From positions 20,838 to 84,837 of the forward strand of contig JABFVM010000208.1 of NCBI GenBank assembly GCA_013362785.1: DNA of 64,000 nucleotides. The letters run 5' to 3'. The translations under genes were made by a program, and so were the position numbers. The notes beneath the pieces were generated by a model, which saw nothing but the letters and a program-made list of their open reading frames with translations, had not been told where the DNA came from and searched no databases. Positions 1-9,578 of this stretch are shown here, piece after piece; the stretch's first letter is position 1, and the number at the start of each line of letters is the position of its first letter. The stretch is from Streptomyces sp. (lineage in GTDB: Bacteria; Actinomycetota; Actinomycetes; Streptomycetales; Streptomycetaceae).

Positions 1-486
1 ATGGAGACCGTCGACGCGCTGAAGGAGAAGTTCCCGCAGCTGATCTCCCCGCCCAGCGACGACATCTGCTACGCCACGCAGAACCGCCAGCTCGCGGTGA
101 AGCAGATGGGCGCCGAGGCCGAGCTGGTCATCGTGGTCGGCTCCCGCAACTCCTCCAACTCCAAGCGGCTGGTCGAGGTCGCCAAGCTGGCCGGCTCCCG
201 TGAGGCCTACCTCGTGGACTTCGCCAGCGAGATCGACGAGGCCTGGCTGGAGGGCGTGACCACGGTGGGCGTCACCTCCGGCGCCTCCGTACCGGAGGTG
301 CTGGTCGAGGAGGTCCTGGAGTGGCTCGCCGAGCGCGGCTACGGCGACGTGGAGCTCGTCAAGGCCGCCGAGGAGTCCATCACTTTCTCGCTGCCCAAGG
401 AACTGCGCCGCGACCTGCGTGAGGAGGCGGCGGCGCTGATCGCCGAGCGCACGGGGGCCGGTGACTCCGGTGACTCCGGGGAGTGA
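1..486 (+). CDS. ispH: IspH, 4-hydroxy-3-methylbut-2-enyl diphosphate reductase, C-terminal part (5' cut by window edge)
   Basis: The 161 visible residues match the C-terminal half of IspH, the [4Fe-4S] enzyme that makes IPP and DMAPP in the last step of the MEP pathway. Visible family signatures are [28 protein letters not shown] and [13 protein letters not shown]; the Cys of the first block is a likely cluster ligand. Full IspH is about 310-340 residues, so the methionine at base 1 is internal and the gene is truncated by the window, not by mutation. The acidic tail with a short GDSGDSG repeat is outside the conserved fold. It is primary metabolism flanking the antibiotic cluster. Confidence 0.95.
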   Translation: METVDALKEKFPQLISPPSDDICYATQNRQLAVKQMGAEAELVIVVGSRNSSNSKRLVEVAKLAGSREAYLVDFASEIDEAWLEGVTTVGVTSGASVPEVLVEEVLEWLAERGYGDVELVKAAEESITFSLPKELRRDLREEAAALIAERTGAGDSGDSGE

Positions 487-515
487 CTGTCAGTCCTGCG
501 TCGTAACGTAGAGCC

Positions 516-1265
516 ATGCAGATCTTCGGCTTGGACATCGGTGGATCCGGGATCAAGGGCGCCCCGGTGGACCTGGACAGGGGCGACCTCGCGGAGGAGC
601 GCTTCAAGGTGCTCACTCCGCACCCGGCCACACCCGACGGCGTGGCCGACGGGGTGAAGCAGGTGGTCGAGCACTACGGCTGGACGGGGCCGGTCGGGCT
701 CACGTTCCCCGGCGTGGTCACCGACGGCTCCACGATCCGCACGGCGGCGAACGTCGACAAGAGCTGGATCGACACCGACGCGCGCGCGTTGTTCAGCGAA
801 CGCCTCGGCGGCCACCCGGTGACGGTGGTCAACGACGCGGACGCGGCCGGCGTCGCCGAGATGCACTTCGGCGCGGGCCGCGACCGCCGGGGCACGGTGA
901 TCCTCCTCACCTTCGGCACGGGCATCGGCAGCGCGCTGTTCGTCGACGGCACCCTCGTCCCCAACACCGAGCTGGGCCACCTCGAACTCCACGGCCACGA
1001 CGCCGAGAAGCGCGCCTCCAGCAAGGCCAAGGAGGACGAGGAGCTGACCTGGGAGCACTGGGCCCACCGCGTCCGCAAGTACCTCGCCCATGTCGAGATG
1101 CTGTTCTCCCCGGAGCTGTTCATCATCGGCGGCGGGGTGAGCCGGAAGTCCCACAAGTTCCTGCACTACATCGAGGGCATCAAGGCGGAGATCGTCCCGG
1201 CCCAGCTGCAGAACAACGCGGGGATCGTGGGGGCGGCGATGCGGGCGGCCGAGAAGGCCGACTAG
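516..1265 (+). CDS. ppgK: Polyphosphate glucokinase (ROK family)
   Basis: This 249-residue protein phosphorylates glucose using polyphosphate or ATP. The N-terminal phosphate-binding loop reads DIGGSGIKG, the catalytic region reads VVNDADAAGVAEMHFG, and a second glycine-rich segment reads TFGTGIGSALF. ELGHLELHGHDAEKRAS is typical of actinobacterial PpgK, and length matches the family. It starts 29 bases after ispH on the same strand and converges with the membrane-protein gene at 1285. It is a housekeeping neighbour of the cluster. Confidence 0.93.
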   Translation: MQIFGLDIGGSGIKGAPVDLDRGDLAEERFKVLTPHPATPDGVADGVKQVVEHYGWTGPVGLTFPGVVTDGSTIRTAANVDKSWIDTDARALFSERLGGHPVTVVNDADAAGVAEMHFGAGRDRRGTVILLTFGTGIGSALFVDGTLVPNTELGHLELHGHDAEKRASSKAKEDEELTWEHWAHRVRKYLAHVEMLFSPELFIIGGGVSRKSHKFLHYIEGIKAEIVPAQLQNNAGIVGAAMRAAEKAD

Positions 1266-1272
1266 CAGGACG

Positions 1273-1298
1273 GCCGGCCGACGGTCACTGCGGCCGGC
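1273..1298. terminator. Possible bidirectional hairpin between convergent genes
   Basis: Bases 1273-1280 (GCCGGCCG) and 1291-1298 (CGGCCGGC) can pair perfectly over 8 bp with a 10-base loop. The hairpin sits where ppgK and the minus-strand gene at 1285 converge, so it could stop both transcripts. There is no U-tract, which is usual in Streptomyces, and the right arm overlaps the end of the minus-strand gene. Confidence 0.35.
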
Positions 1299-1986
1299 GG
1301 CGGGCCGCAGCCCTGCGTGCCAGCAGGGCGGCCTTGCGTACGGTCACGATGAGGCCGGCGATCAGCGTCCCGCCGTACAGCCACCCGGCCTGGGTGGCGA
1401 GGGCGGTGAACAGTCCCATCAGGTGGTCGCCGAGTCCCCCGCCGGTGTCGGCCACCGGGATCAGCCCCACCGTGAACGCGATCGGCAGGACCACCGGCGC
1501 GGTCATCAGGTCGCCGTTGCGCACCCAGACCGCGGTCAGCACGCACACCGGCAGGAACAGCACGCTGTACGCCGTGAGCGAGGACCCGAACAGCAGCGCG
1601 TCGACGTAGCCGAGCACCAGCATCGCGGCGGCGCCGAACAGGCCGCTGCCCAGCCCCGTGAGCCGGGGGTTGGGGAACCGGCGTACCGGCTGCGGCGGTG
1701 GGGGCGGCCCCGGGCGTCGTACCGCCTCCGCCGCCGGGGCCGTACCCGGACGGCGCTGGGCGACGGGCCGGGCCGAGCGGGCGGGCGGGGAAGGGCGGCC
1801 GCGGCGGGCGGGCCGGGAAGAGCGAGCCGGTCGGGTGGCCCCCGCCGACCGATTCGGGCCGAACCCCTCTCCCGTGAATCGCCCCTCACCCCGGACCGGT
1901 CCGTCCCCACCCCGTGCCAAACCCCACTCACCCCTCATCGGTCCGTACCCACCCCGTGCAAAGCCACCGTCACCCCTCATCGACAT
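1285..1986 (-). CDS. DUF6542-type membrane protein with repetitive N-terminus
   Basis: The 233-residue product has two parts. Residues 1 to about 105 are a Gly/Arg/Pro-rich low-complexity tail carrying 14-residue repeats. The C-terminal half has about four hydrophobic segments (LFGAAAMLVLGYVDALLFG, YSVLFLPVCVLTAVWV, VVLPIAFTVGLIPV, GGTLIAGLIVTV). The layout, and the position between ppgK and ychF, match the uncharacterised Streptomyces DUF6542 proteins. Function is unknown. The start is uncertain because the N-terminal region is repetitive, but the 42-bp repeat keeps the reading frame. The family name is from memory. Confidence 0.7.
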   Translation of the reverse strand: MSMRGDGGFARGGYGPMRGEWGLARGGDGPVRGEGRFTGEGFGPNRSAGATRPARSSRPARRGRPSPPARSARPVAQRRPGTAPAAEAVRRPGPPPPPQPVRRFPNPRLTGLGSGLFGAAAMLVLGYVDALLFGSSLTAYSVLFLPVCVLTAVWVRNGDLMTAPVVLPIAFTVGLIPVADTGGGLGDHLMGLFTALATQAGWLYGGTLIAGLIVTVRKAALLARRAAARRRPQ

Positions 1987-2005
1987 CGGTCCGTCCCCGC
2001 CCGCG
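1887..2005. repeat. 42-bp direct repeat, about three imperfect copies, inside the DUF6542 N-terminus
   Basis: Units beginning CACCCC start at 1887, 1929 and 1971, a period of 42 bp. Each contains a form of CGGTCCGTCCCCACCCCGTG, and the third copy is degenerate. On the minus strand they encode 14-residue Gly/Arg-rich repeats (RGDGGFARGGYGPM, RGEWGLARGGDGPV). The period is a multiple of three, so copy-number change would not shift frame. Confidence 0.75.
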
Positions 2006-2320
2006 ATGGCGGTGACGGCAGCGACGGCGGTGCCGGACCGCGTCGCGACTCGTACCCGGCAGGTCGCGCCCTGTCTTGCTCCACTGCACCAACCTAGGTC
2101 GGTTTATGTGCTGAATCGGCCCTCAGACACGCCTTGGGGCGGACCTTGGCCACGTGTTCGACGGGACGCCGGGGCCGGGCCCGGCACGCCGTAGACTGGT
2201 GGATCGGCCCGTGCATCTGCGTCGAAGACCGATCGGTATCGAAGATCGGCATCGAAGACCGAAGAAGGACCGGGCCCCAGCCCAGCCCCTGAAGTCCTCT
2301 CACGTACGGGAAGTCGCAAC
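1987..2320. other. 334-bp divergent intergenic region
   Basis: This gap separates the minus-strand membrane-protein gene from ychF and should hold promoters for both. No convincing ORF, tRNA or strong hairpin was seen. The part nearest ychF is A/G-rich with the imperfect repeats CGAAGACCGATCGGTATCGAAGATC and ATCGAAGACCGAAGAAGG at about 2222-2268, of unknown meaning. Confidence 0.5.
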
Positions 2321-3409
<1,089 letters not shown>

Positions 3410-3457
3410 CGGGTGACCCACCACCACGTCACTGATCTGGCAAACACACAGGTCATA

Positions 3458-3485
3458 GGGGCTCGGCTCTTCGGAGCCGGGCCCC
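3458..3485 (+). terminator. Terminator after ychF
   Basis: GGGGCTCGGCT (3458-3468) pairs with AGCCGGGCCCC (3475-3485) with one G-U pair around the loop CTTCGG, a very stable tetraloop-type hairpin. It lies about 50 bases after the ychF stop and should end the housekeeping transcript before the next gene. Confidence 0.8.
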
Positions 3486-3518
3486 TGATTCCTTCAGCGT
3501 GACTTAGCGTGTTGTGGC

Positions 3519-4343
3519 ATGACGGTGCTGATCATCGGTGGCAGTGGGTTCCTGGGGGCCGAGTTGCTGCGCAAGGCGCGGGCGGAGGGCTGGGATGCGG
3601 CTGCGACGTTCCACTCCTGTCCCGGCGACCCCGCAGTCGACGCCTGGCATCAGCTGGACATTCGTGATCCCGTACGCGTGGAGGCGGTGCTGACGGCGGT
3701 CGCACCGCGTGCGGTGATCGAGGTGACCAGCGGCGGGGCGGACTGGAAGGTCACCGCCGACGGCTCCATCCACGTCGCCATGGCCACCGCGAAGCTCGGG
3801 ATCCGTCTGGTGCACGTCTCCAGCGACGCCGTCTTCTCCGGCAGCCGGGTCCACTACGACGAGACCTGCGCCCCGGACCCGGTCACCCCGTACGGTGCCG
3901 CGAAGGCCGCCGCCGAGACGGCTGTACGGCTCCTGTGTCCGGACGCGGCCGTCGCCCGCACCTCGCTGATCATCGGGAACGGCCGGTCCGAACACGAACG
4001 CCTGGCGCACGCGCTGATCGCCGGAACGCGGGAAGGCGTTCTCTTCACCGACGACGTGCGCTGCCCCGTGCACGTCGAGGACCTGGCCGCCGCCTTGTGG
4101 GAACTCGCACGGTCCGACGCGGCCGGCCTCTTCCACCTCGCCGGCCCCGACGCTCTCAGTCGCTACGACCTCGGCATGCACATCGCCCGGCGCGACGGCC
4201 TCGACACATCGCGTCTGCCGGCTGGGCGCAGGGTGGATGCGCGCCTGCCGGGGCCCCTCGACGTGCGTCTCGACAGCCGCGCCACTCAACATCGACTGAG
4301 CACCAGGCTCCGTGGCGCCCGGGAATTCCTCGGCGAGGGGTAG
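3519..4343 (+). CDS. RmlD-like NAD(P)-dependent sugar-nucleotide reductase/epimerase
   Basis: The 274-residue extended SDR has the Rossmann loop IGGSGFLGAELL near residue 6, the strand VHVSSDAVFSGS, the active-site YGAAK and the RmlD-like segment RCPVHVEDLAAALWELA. RmlD-family enzymes reduce dTDP-4-keto sugars, but single members near housekeeping genes often have unknown substrates. It lies between the ychF terminator and aviRb. It could be the first cluster gene or a flank gene; the 230-bp gap before aviRb leaves this open. Confidence 0.75.
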   Translation: MTVLIIGGSGFLGAELLRKARAEGWDAAATFHSCPGDPAVDAWHQLDIRDPVRVEAVLTAVAPRAVIEVTSGGADWKVTADGSIHVAMATAKLGIRLVHVSSDAVFSGSRVHYDETCAPDPVTPYGAAKAAAETAVRLLCPDAAVARTSLIIGNGRSEHERLAHALIAGTREGVLFTDDVRCPVHVEDLAAALWELARSDAAGLFHLAGPDALSRYDLGMHIARRDGLDTSRLPAGRRVDARLPGPLDVRLDSRATQHRLSTRLRGAREFLGEG

Positions 4344-4573
4344 GTGCCGCACCGCACAGTGCGACGGCCGAGCGCGAGCAGGCCGACCCCGCAGGTCGCG
4401 GATGGAACGGTCCCCCTTCGACCGGCACGACCTGGCAACGGGCCGGGTCTCGAAGCCGCCTACGGCCCCGACGATCTGCTGGCGGCATGGCCGCTGTGAG
4501 TGGCGAAATGCGGCAGCGGCAAGGGGCTTCAGTCATTTTGTAAGTGCCCGGACCGAAAGATAGGGTCCTGAGA

Positions 4574-5437
4574 ATGGCAAGATCACGTGGAGAGCGGATC
4601 CCGTCGGCCCGGCGGATCACCTCACGCAACGCTCGCTTCCAGCAGTGGCAGGCATTGCTCGGCAACCGCAACAAGCGCACGCGCGCCGGTGAGTTCCTGG
4701 TGCTGGGAGTCCGCCCGATCTCGCTCGCGGTGGAGCACGGCTGGCCCGTACGCACGCTCCTCTACGACGGACAGCGGGAGCTGTCGAAGTGGGCGCGGGA
4801 GCTCCTTCGTACGGTGAGCACGGAGCAGATCGCGATGGCCCCGGACCTGCTGATGGAGCTGGGGGAGAAGAGCGAGGCCCCGCCCGAGATCGTCGCCGTG
4901 GTGGAGATGCCGGCCGACGACCTCGGCCGGATCACGGTCGGGGACGATTTCCTGGGCGTACTGTTCGACCGGCCGACCAGTCCGGGGAACATCGGCAGCA
5001 TCATTCGCTCGGCGGATGCCCTGGGCGCCCATGGTCTGATCGTGGCCGGCCACGCCGCCGACGTCTACGACCCGAAGGCGGTCCGGTCGAGCACCGGCTC
5101 GATGTTCTCCCTGCCCGCCGTCCGGGTGCCGTCACCGGGCGAGGTGATGGAGTGGGTGGAGGCTCGCCGGGCCGCCGGAACACCGATCGTCCTGGTCGGT
5201 ACGGACGAGCAGGGCGACTGCGATGTGTTCGACTTCGACTTCACCCAGCCGACCCTGCTGCTGATCGGCAATGAGACGGCCGGGCTCAGCAACACCTGGC
5301 GCACGTTGTGCGACTACACGGTCAGCATCCCGATGACCGGCTCCGCGAGCTCGCTGAACGCGGCGAATGCCGCGACCGCGATCCTCTACGAAGCCGTTCG
5401 GCAGCGGATCAGCGGAAGAAGGCCAACAGCTCCGTGA
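4574..5437 (+). CDS. aviRb: AviRb-type 23S rRNA 2'-O-methyltransferase (orthosomycin self-resistance)
   Basis: The protein methylates a uridine ribose of 23S rRNA in the orthosomycin binding site (U2479 in the avilamycin producer) and so protects the host. It is a SpoU/TrmH-family knotted enzyme of 287 residues: an N-terminal RNA-binding part, then motif 1 with N139 and R145 (NIGSIIR), motif 2 LLLIGNETAGL with N233/E234, and motif 3 SSLNAANAAT with N262. These positions agree with the residues known to matter in AviRb. I chose ATG 4574 because the product then starts MARSRGER as in AviRb; the GTG at 4544 would add ten residues. Its 3' end overlaps the convergent gene by 29 bp. Confidence 0.95.
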   Translation: MARSRGERIPSARRITSRNARFQQWQALLGNRNKRTRAGEFLVLGVRPISLAVEHGWPVRTLLYDGQRELSKWARELLRTVSTEQIAMAPDLLMELGEKSEAPPEIVAVVEMPADDLGRITVGDDFLGVLFDRPTSPGNIGSIIRSADALGAHGLIVAGHAADVYDPKAVRSSTGSMFSLPAVRVPSPGEVMEWVEARRAAGTPIVLVGTDEQGDCDVFDFDFTQPTLLLIGNETAGLSNTWRTLCDYTVSIPMTGSASSLNAANAATAILYEAVRQRISGRRPTAP

Positions 5438-6440
5438 GCAACCGGGGATAGCTGTACCTGGCGCGCGCCCGGTCCTGGATCCGTCCCACGGTCTCCGCGT
5501 GCCGCTCGAAGTCGCCTGCCAGACGGCCCAACGTCGCGGCGGGGTCCGAGCCCAGCGTCAGGGACTCGACGTCGCCCCCGTACATGGGGGACATAAATTC
5601 CGCTTCGGTCGGCAGCACCGGCAGTGAGCCCGACGCGAGCGTTTCGAGCATCCGGGCCGTGAGCAGCTGCGTGTCGGCCACGAGCGGACTGACCAGCACC
5701 GGCGTGATCATGGCCCGCCCCATCTCCGGGACGACATGTCCGAACGGCACCGGCGGCTGGACCTCGACGCCTGCCAACCGCTCCGGCTCGGCGGAGGTGA
5801 TGTCCTCGAACCCGGGGCAGGTCTCCTCGTCCCACCACCGCCCGCAGACCCGCATGCGCCGCAGCCGGGCCGCCCTGGCGGCCTCCACGACCTCGATGAA
5901 CGGTTCCCACCGCCCCCAGTTGCTGCCGATGTACTGAAGCTCGTAGTCCCGCTCACGGCCGAGTTCCAGTGGATGCCGTACCAGTCGAGGCATTCCGAAA
6001 CACGGGAAGAACTCCGCCCCGTCCGGCAAGGGGCCCAGCTTTGGCTGCAGTACGAGGTCGCTGAGCGCGGAGTAGAGCCGCCGCCAGTTTTCGATCGAGT
6101 GGGTGCCGACGGAGCTGTCGTCGGCCGTGGCGACGCCGCCCCAGTGGCCGTCGAAGTCGATTATCAAGCGCCGGTCCCTGGGCACCGAGCAGGCCAGCTC
6201 GATCTGTTCGTCCGAAAGGTACTGCCGGGCCTCGAACATGAACACCAGATGGGTTCCCCATCGCACGTCGGGCTCCACCGGCAGATGCCGCGGGATCTGC
6301 TCATCCATCCGCGAAAGCGGGCCGCTGACCCGGACCTCACAGCCCGCCTCACCCGCCGCCTCCACATAGGCGGCAACGGTCTGGCTGAATCCCGCCTGCC
6401 AATGAAGATTCCCGGCCACGAGCACCCGGGCTCCCGCCAT
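5409..6440 (-). CDS. Putative GT-B-type glycosyltransferase
   Basis: The 343-residue product begins MAGARVLVAGNLHWQAGFSQT and has a C-terminal half resembling glycosyltransferase-1/CgeB-like domains, including LQYIGSNWGRWEPFIEVV and LTARMLETLASGSLPVLPTEAEF, the usual donor-binding region. ATG 6440 is chosen because GGAGG lies just upstream; a TTG at 6452 is also open. It probably adds one sugar of the orthosomycin chain. It overlaps the aviRb 3' end in convergent orientation, and a 10-bp tandem repeat lies in its leader. The family is assigned from weak motifs. Confidence 0.65.
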   Translation of the reverse strand: MAGARVLVAGNLHWQAGFSQTVAAYVEAAGEAGCEVRVSGPLSRMDEQIPRHLPVEPDVRWGTHLVFMFEARQYLSDEQIELACSVPRDRRLIIDFDGHWGGVATADDSSVGTHSIENWRRLYSALSDLVLQPKLGPLPDGAEFFPCFGMPRLVRHPLELGRERDYELQYIGSNWGRWEPFIEVVEAARAARLRRMRVCGRWWDEETCPGFEDITSAEPERLAGVEVQPPVPFGHVVPEMGRAMITPVLVSPLVADTQLLTARMLETLASGSLPVLPTEAEFMSPMYGGDVESLTLGSDPAATLGRLAGDFERHAETVGRIQDRARARYSYPRLLTELLAFFR

Positions 6441-6450
6441 CCCACCCTCC

Positions 6451-6500
6451 AAAGAACACCGAAGAACACCGAAGAACAGCGAAGGACATCAGAGAACAAC
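6451..6500. repeat. Five imperfect 10-bp tandem repeats in the leader of the 5409-6440 gene
   Basis: Successive units AAAGAACACC, GAAGAACACC, GAAGAACAGC, GAAGGACATC and AGAGAACAAC run back to back. On the minus strand they lie directly upstream of the ribosome binding site, so they would form a U-rich, repetitive mRNA leader. Purine-rich, lower-GC sequence is unusual here. Confidence 0.75.
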
Positions 6501-6526
6501 ACACTTGAAGCCGTCACTGGCGCTGT

Positions 6527-6534
6527 GAGTCTAG
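6527..6534 (-). promoter_or_regulatory. Possible promoter -10 (TAGACT) for the 5409-6440 gene
   Basis: GAGTCTAG on the plus strand reads CTAGACTC on the minus strand. It contains TAGACT, a good Streptomyces -10 sequence, about 90 bases upstream of ATG 6440. The same ACTAGACTC string occurs in two other cluster gaps (39223-39231, and 42632-42640 on the minus strand). Confidence 0.4.
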
Positions 6535-6573
6535 GGAAAAGGAACTGGGGAAAAATTCAGCCCGGCCCGCTGC

Positions 6574-7326
6574 TCAGGAGCAGGCGTCCAGTACATCGGC
6601 CGCCCGGACCAGCACGGCCGACCGTGTCCCGATCTTCAGCCGCTCCAGGGTCCGTACCGGAGCCACCGGGATCTTCCGGCTGCGGTCGGTGACGGCGATC
6701 ACCGCATGCGCGGGCAGTACGGACGCGAGGGAACGCAGCATGCCCGTCACCGGCTGCCCGGGCACCTGCCCTTCCCAGTGCGTCCGCTCGCCGTACGGCA
6801 GGTCGGTCAGTACGACATCGGGTGCGGACCCGGCGACGGCGGCGGACAGGGAACGGGGATCGAAGACGTCCGCGGTCCGGATGGCGAACGGCAGGGCACC
6901 GCCATCCGCCGTCAGGCGCTCCCGCAGCCGGCCGGCGGCATGCGCGGCCTCCAGGTACGAGGGCTTCGCGAATCGCTCGCTCTGCTCGCGCCGCTGCAGC
7001 TCGCGAGCGGTCAGCCCGTCCGGTGAGAGCAGGGCGAGATTCTTGGCGGCGAGTTCCAGCGGGGCGGGATCCACATCGGAGGCGATCACCCGGCGCAGCG
7101 AGCCGCGGTGCAGCATCCCCAGCACCGTCAGGAGGTAACCGCTGCCGCAGCACGGGTCCCACAGCGTCACCGGACCGTCGCCCGGGAGCAGGGCCTTGGC
7201 CCGCAGGAAGATCTCCGTCGCCAGACGGACGGGGAAGGCGGGGTAGCCCGGTGCGGAGTGGAGCACGACACCGCAGGCGAGATCGGAACTGTCGATCCGC
7301 TCCACGGCGTGGCGGTACGAACTCAC
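6574..7326 (-). CDS. aviRa: AviRa-type 23S rRNA guanine methyltransferase (orthosomycin self-resistance)
   Basis: AviRa monomethylates G2535 of 23S rRNA and works with AviRb to give high resistance. The 250-residue product has the SAM-binding motif LWDPCCGSGYLLTVLG, the acidic strand VIASDVDPAPLEL and the catalytic-region motif VVLTDLPYGERTHW. GTG 7326 is chosen because GGGGAG lies at the right distance and the product then starts VSSYRHAVERIDSS with the length of AviRa; the TTG at 7344 would add six residues. aviRa and aviRb together are diagnostic for an orthosomycin cluster. Confidence 0.95.
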   Translation of the reverse strand: MSSYRHAVERIDSSDLACGVVLHSAPGYPAFPVRLATEIFLRAKALLPGDGPVTLWDPCCGSGYLLTVLGMLHRGSLRRVIASDVDPAPLELAAKNLALLSPDGLTARELQRREQSERFAKPSYLEAAHAAGRLRERLTADGGALPFAIRTADVFDPRSLSAAVAGSAPDVVLTDLPYGERTHWEGQVPGQPVTGMLRSLASVLPAHAVIAVTDRSRKIPVAPVRTLERLKIGTRSAVLVRAADVLDACS

Positions 7327-7507
7327 CTGTCCACTCCCCAGCAATTCGGAACCGCCTCCATCGCAGCCCTGAAGCGATCATAGTGCCGCGTCCGGTGAGG
7401 TTCGGGTCACCGGCAAGGCCTCCTCGCGGAAACTCTGGGGATTTCCCGAGTGCGTCCCGACCTAGGATTGCCGCGCTCCGATGCCGTAGTCGCTAGGAAG
7501 GCGGGCC

Positions 7508-8476
7508 ATGTCCATGTTCCCGGGGTTCTCAGACGGAACACGTCTGCTGGTGACCGGAGGGGCGGGCTTCATCGGCTCGCACGTCGTCGACGCCTTCCTG
7601 GAGGCCGGCGCCGAGGTCACCGTGCTGGACGACCTGACCACCGGTGACCCGGAACGTCTGGACCCACGTGCGATCAGCCGCCGCGTCGACGTGACCGATG
7701 CCGCCGCCCTCGACGAGGCCGTGCGGTCGGCACGCCCCGACGTCATCTGCCATCTCGCCGCGCAGATCGACGTCCGTGTCTCGGTGGCCACCCCGGCCGT
7801 CGACGCGCGGGTCAACGTGGAGGGCACGATCAATGTCCTGGAAGCGGCGCATGCCGTAGGCGCGCGGGTCGTGTTCGCCTCCACCGGCGGGGCCCTCTAC
7901 GGGGAAGGCGTTCCCGTCCCGACGAACGAGGACACGCTGCCCAGGCCGGGGGCGCCCTATGGCACGGCCAAGTACTGCGCGGAGCAGTACATCGGCCTGT
8001 TCAACCGGCTGCACGGAACCGAGCACAGCGTGCTGCGACTCGGCAACGTGTACGGGCCCCGGCAGAGCCCGGGTGGTGAGGCGGGCGTCATCGCCATCTA
8101 TTGCGGGCTGGCTTGCGAAGGCGGAGTGCCCACGGTGTTCGGCGATGGTTCGCAGACCCGCGACTACGTGTACGTCGGTGACGTCGCCGCCGCGTTCGTC
8201 GCCGCCGTACGGCACCGTCGGCCCGGCGTCTGGAACATCGGAACGGGCAAGGGGAGCACGGTCGTCGAGGTCCTCGACCACATCGCCGCCGCCTCCGGGC
8301 GCGACCCGCGTCCCCGTTTCGCGCCGCGCCGGCCGGGCGAGATCCAGCACAGCACCCTGGACGTCACCCGCGCGGAGGCCGACCTGGGCTGGACCGCGGC
8401 CGTCCCGCTGGAGAAGGGCGTCGCCGCCACCTACGACTGGGTCCGTTCCGGCTCGCCCGTCCGGCAGCGGGCCTGA
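7508..8476 (+). CDS. NAD-dependent nucleotide-sugar epimerase/dehydratase (GalE-like)
   Basis: The 322-residue extended SDR has the Rossmann loop TGGAGFIGSHVVDAFLEAG near residue 15, the NAD-contact segment AAQIDVRVSV, the catalytic YGTAK and the RDYVYVGDVA segment of UDP-glucose 4-epimerase relatives. It should epimerise or dehydrate a nucleotide-linked sugar of the chain; the substrate cannot be read from sequence. It is divergent from aviRa, and TAGGAT at 7463-7468 is a plausible -10. It is one of three GalE-like genes in the cluster. Confidence 0.85.
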   Translation: MSMFPGFSDGTRLLVTGGAGFIGSHVVDAFLEAGAEVTVLDDLTTGDPERLDPRAISRRVDVTDAAALDEAVRSARPDVICHLAAQIDVRVSVATPAVDARVNVEGTINVLEAAHAVGARVVFASTGGALYGEGVPVPTNEDTLPRPGAPYGTAKYCAEQYIGLFNRLHGTEHSVLRLGNVYGPRQSPGGEAGVIAIYCGLACEGGVPTVFGDGSQTRDYVYVGDVAAAFVAAVRHRRPGVWNIGTGKGSTVVEVLDHIAAASGRDPRPRFAPRRPGEIQHSTLDVTRAEADLGWTAAVPLEKGVAATYDWVRSGSPVRQRA

Positions 8477-8528
8477 CCCGGCGGACGGCGGACGGGATCC
8501 GGCGTCCCTCGCGCGTGTGGCCGCGGAC

Positions 8529-9410
8529 TCACTTGCGCAGGCGCAGCAGGAGTCCGTGGCCGACGCCGACCGCGGTGGCCGTCCCGTACAAGCAGAACAG
8601 CAGTGGTGTGCAGCGGGACTCCGGTGCGGTGCGGTGCCGGGTCAGCTCCTTGCGGAGCCCCGCCGCCGACTGGTGGCGCCGTGCCTCCGAACGCCCCTGC
8701 CAGTAGGCCCGGCGCAGGAGGTAGCGGAGGGTGAGCCGGCCGGGGTCGACATCGTGGACGACCGAGTGTCCGGGCAGCAGGGTCTCCCGGGCACCGGCCT
8801 CCTTCATCAGCGCGATGAAGGAAGTGTCCTCACCGGACTGCAGGTTGCCGCCGGTACGGCTCAACTCCAGGTCGAAGGTGAGGCCTTGGCGGTGCGCGAA
8901 GTCGCCGTCGACACCCATGCAGGCGCCCCAGATCTTGATGTCCCCGCGGTCGCGGTGCCAGCCGACGAGGTGGTACTGCCCCGAGGACAGGAACCAGGGC
9001 AGCCGGCCGAACTCCCGCGGCGGTCGCAGCCGCGCGCCGACGACGTGAGCCCCGGCGCGGAACGCGGTGCGGACGGCGTCCACGGCGGCGGCGTCGAGCC
9101 GTACGTCGTCGTCCACGAACAGCACATGCCGCCCGGCCCACTCCCGCAGCACCGTGTTACGGGACGCCGACAGCCCTCGTGTGGCGCCCAGGACGCGCAT
9201 CGTCCCCCCGGCCTCGTTCACCTGGGTGGCGACCTTCTCGGCCTCAGGTGTCACCGGCCGGTCCAGCAGCACGACGTATTCGTCACCGTTCAACTGGTCG
9301 AGGTTGTGCCGCAGATGGCGGCGGACGTTCTCCAGACGGAAGGCACAGACCGCCACCACCATCGGACGCCGGCTGGGGGAGTTCCGATCCGGAGTCTCTT
9401 TCTTGTCCAC
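8529..9410 (-). CDS. Family 2 (GT-A) glycosyltransferase
   Basis: The 293-residue product has VVAVCAFRLENVRRHL at the N-terminus, the metal-binding acidic strand HVLFVDDDVRLD, the acceptor-region GEDTSFIALMKEAG and a hydrophobic C-terminal stretch (LLFCLYGTATAVGVGHGLLL) that may hold it at the membrane. It likely transfers one sugar of the orthosomycin chain. GTG 9410 is preferred over GTG 9416 because GGGAG is then five bases upstream. It is convergent with the GalE-like gene and divergent from the SGNH gene. Confidence 0.85.
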   Translation of the reverse strand: MDKKETPDRNSPSRRPMVVAVCAFRLENVRRHLRHNLDQLNGDEYVVLLDRPVTPEAEKVATQVNEAGGTMRVLGATRGLSASRNTVLREWAGRHVLFVDDDVRLDAAAVDAVRTAFRAGAHVVGARLRPPREFGRLPWFLSSGQYHLVGWHRDRGDIKIWGACMGVDGDFAHRQGLTFDLELSRTGGNLQSGEDTSFIALMKEAGARETLLPGHSVVHDVDPGRLTLRYLLRRAYWQGRSEARRHQSAAGLRKELTRHRTAPESRCTPLLFCLYGTATAVGVGHGLLLRLRK

Positions 9411-9578
9411 AGTCACTCCCGTATGGCTGCGTTCCGTGGGGGCACTTGCGCGTGCCAGTCGTCATTCATCGTAGGAACTGCTGTCTAAGAAATCTGCTAA
9501 AGAATCCGTGACTTCCCCTGTATTACCTGCTGTTAGTCTCGATGGGTCGGCCGATCAGAACGACTGGACGGGTGAAAG

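Noticed and set aside
4344..4573. Possible small gene between the RmlD-like gene and aviRb
   Set aside because: Frames here overlap heavily, lack ribosome sites and show no motif. The region is best read as non-coding with the aviRb promoter.
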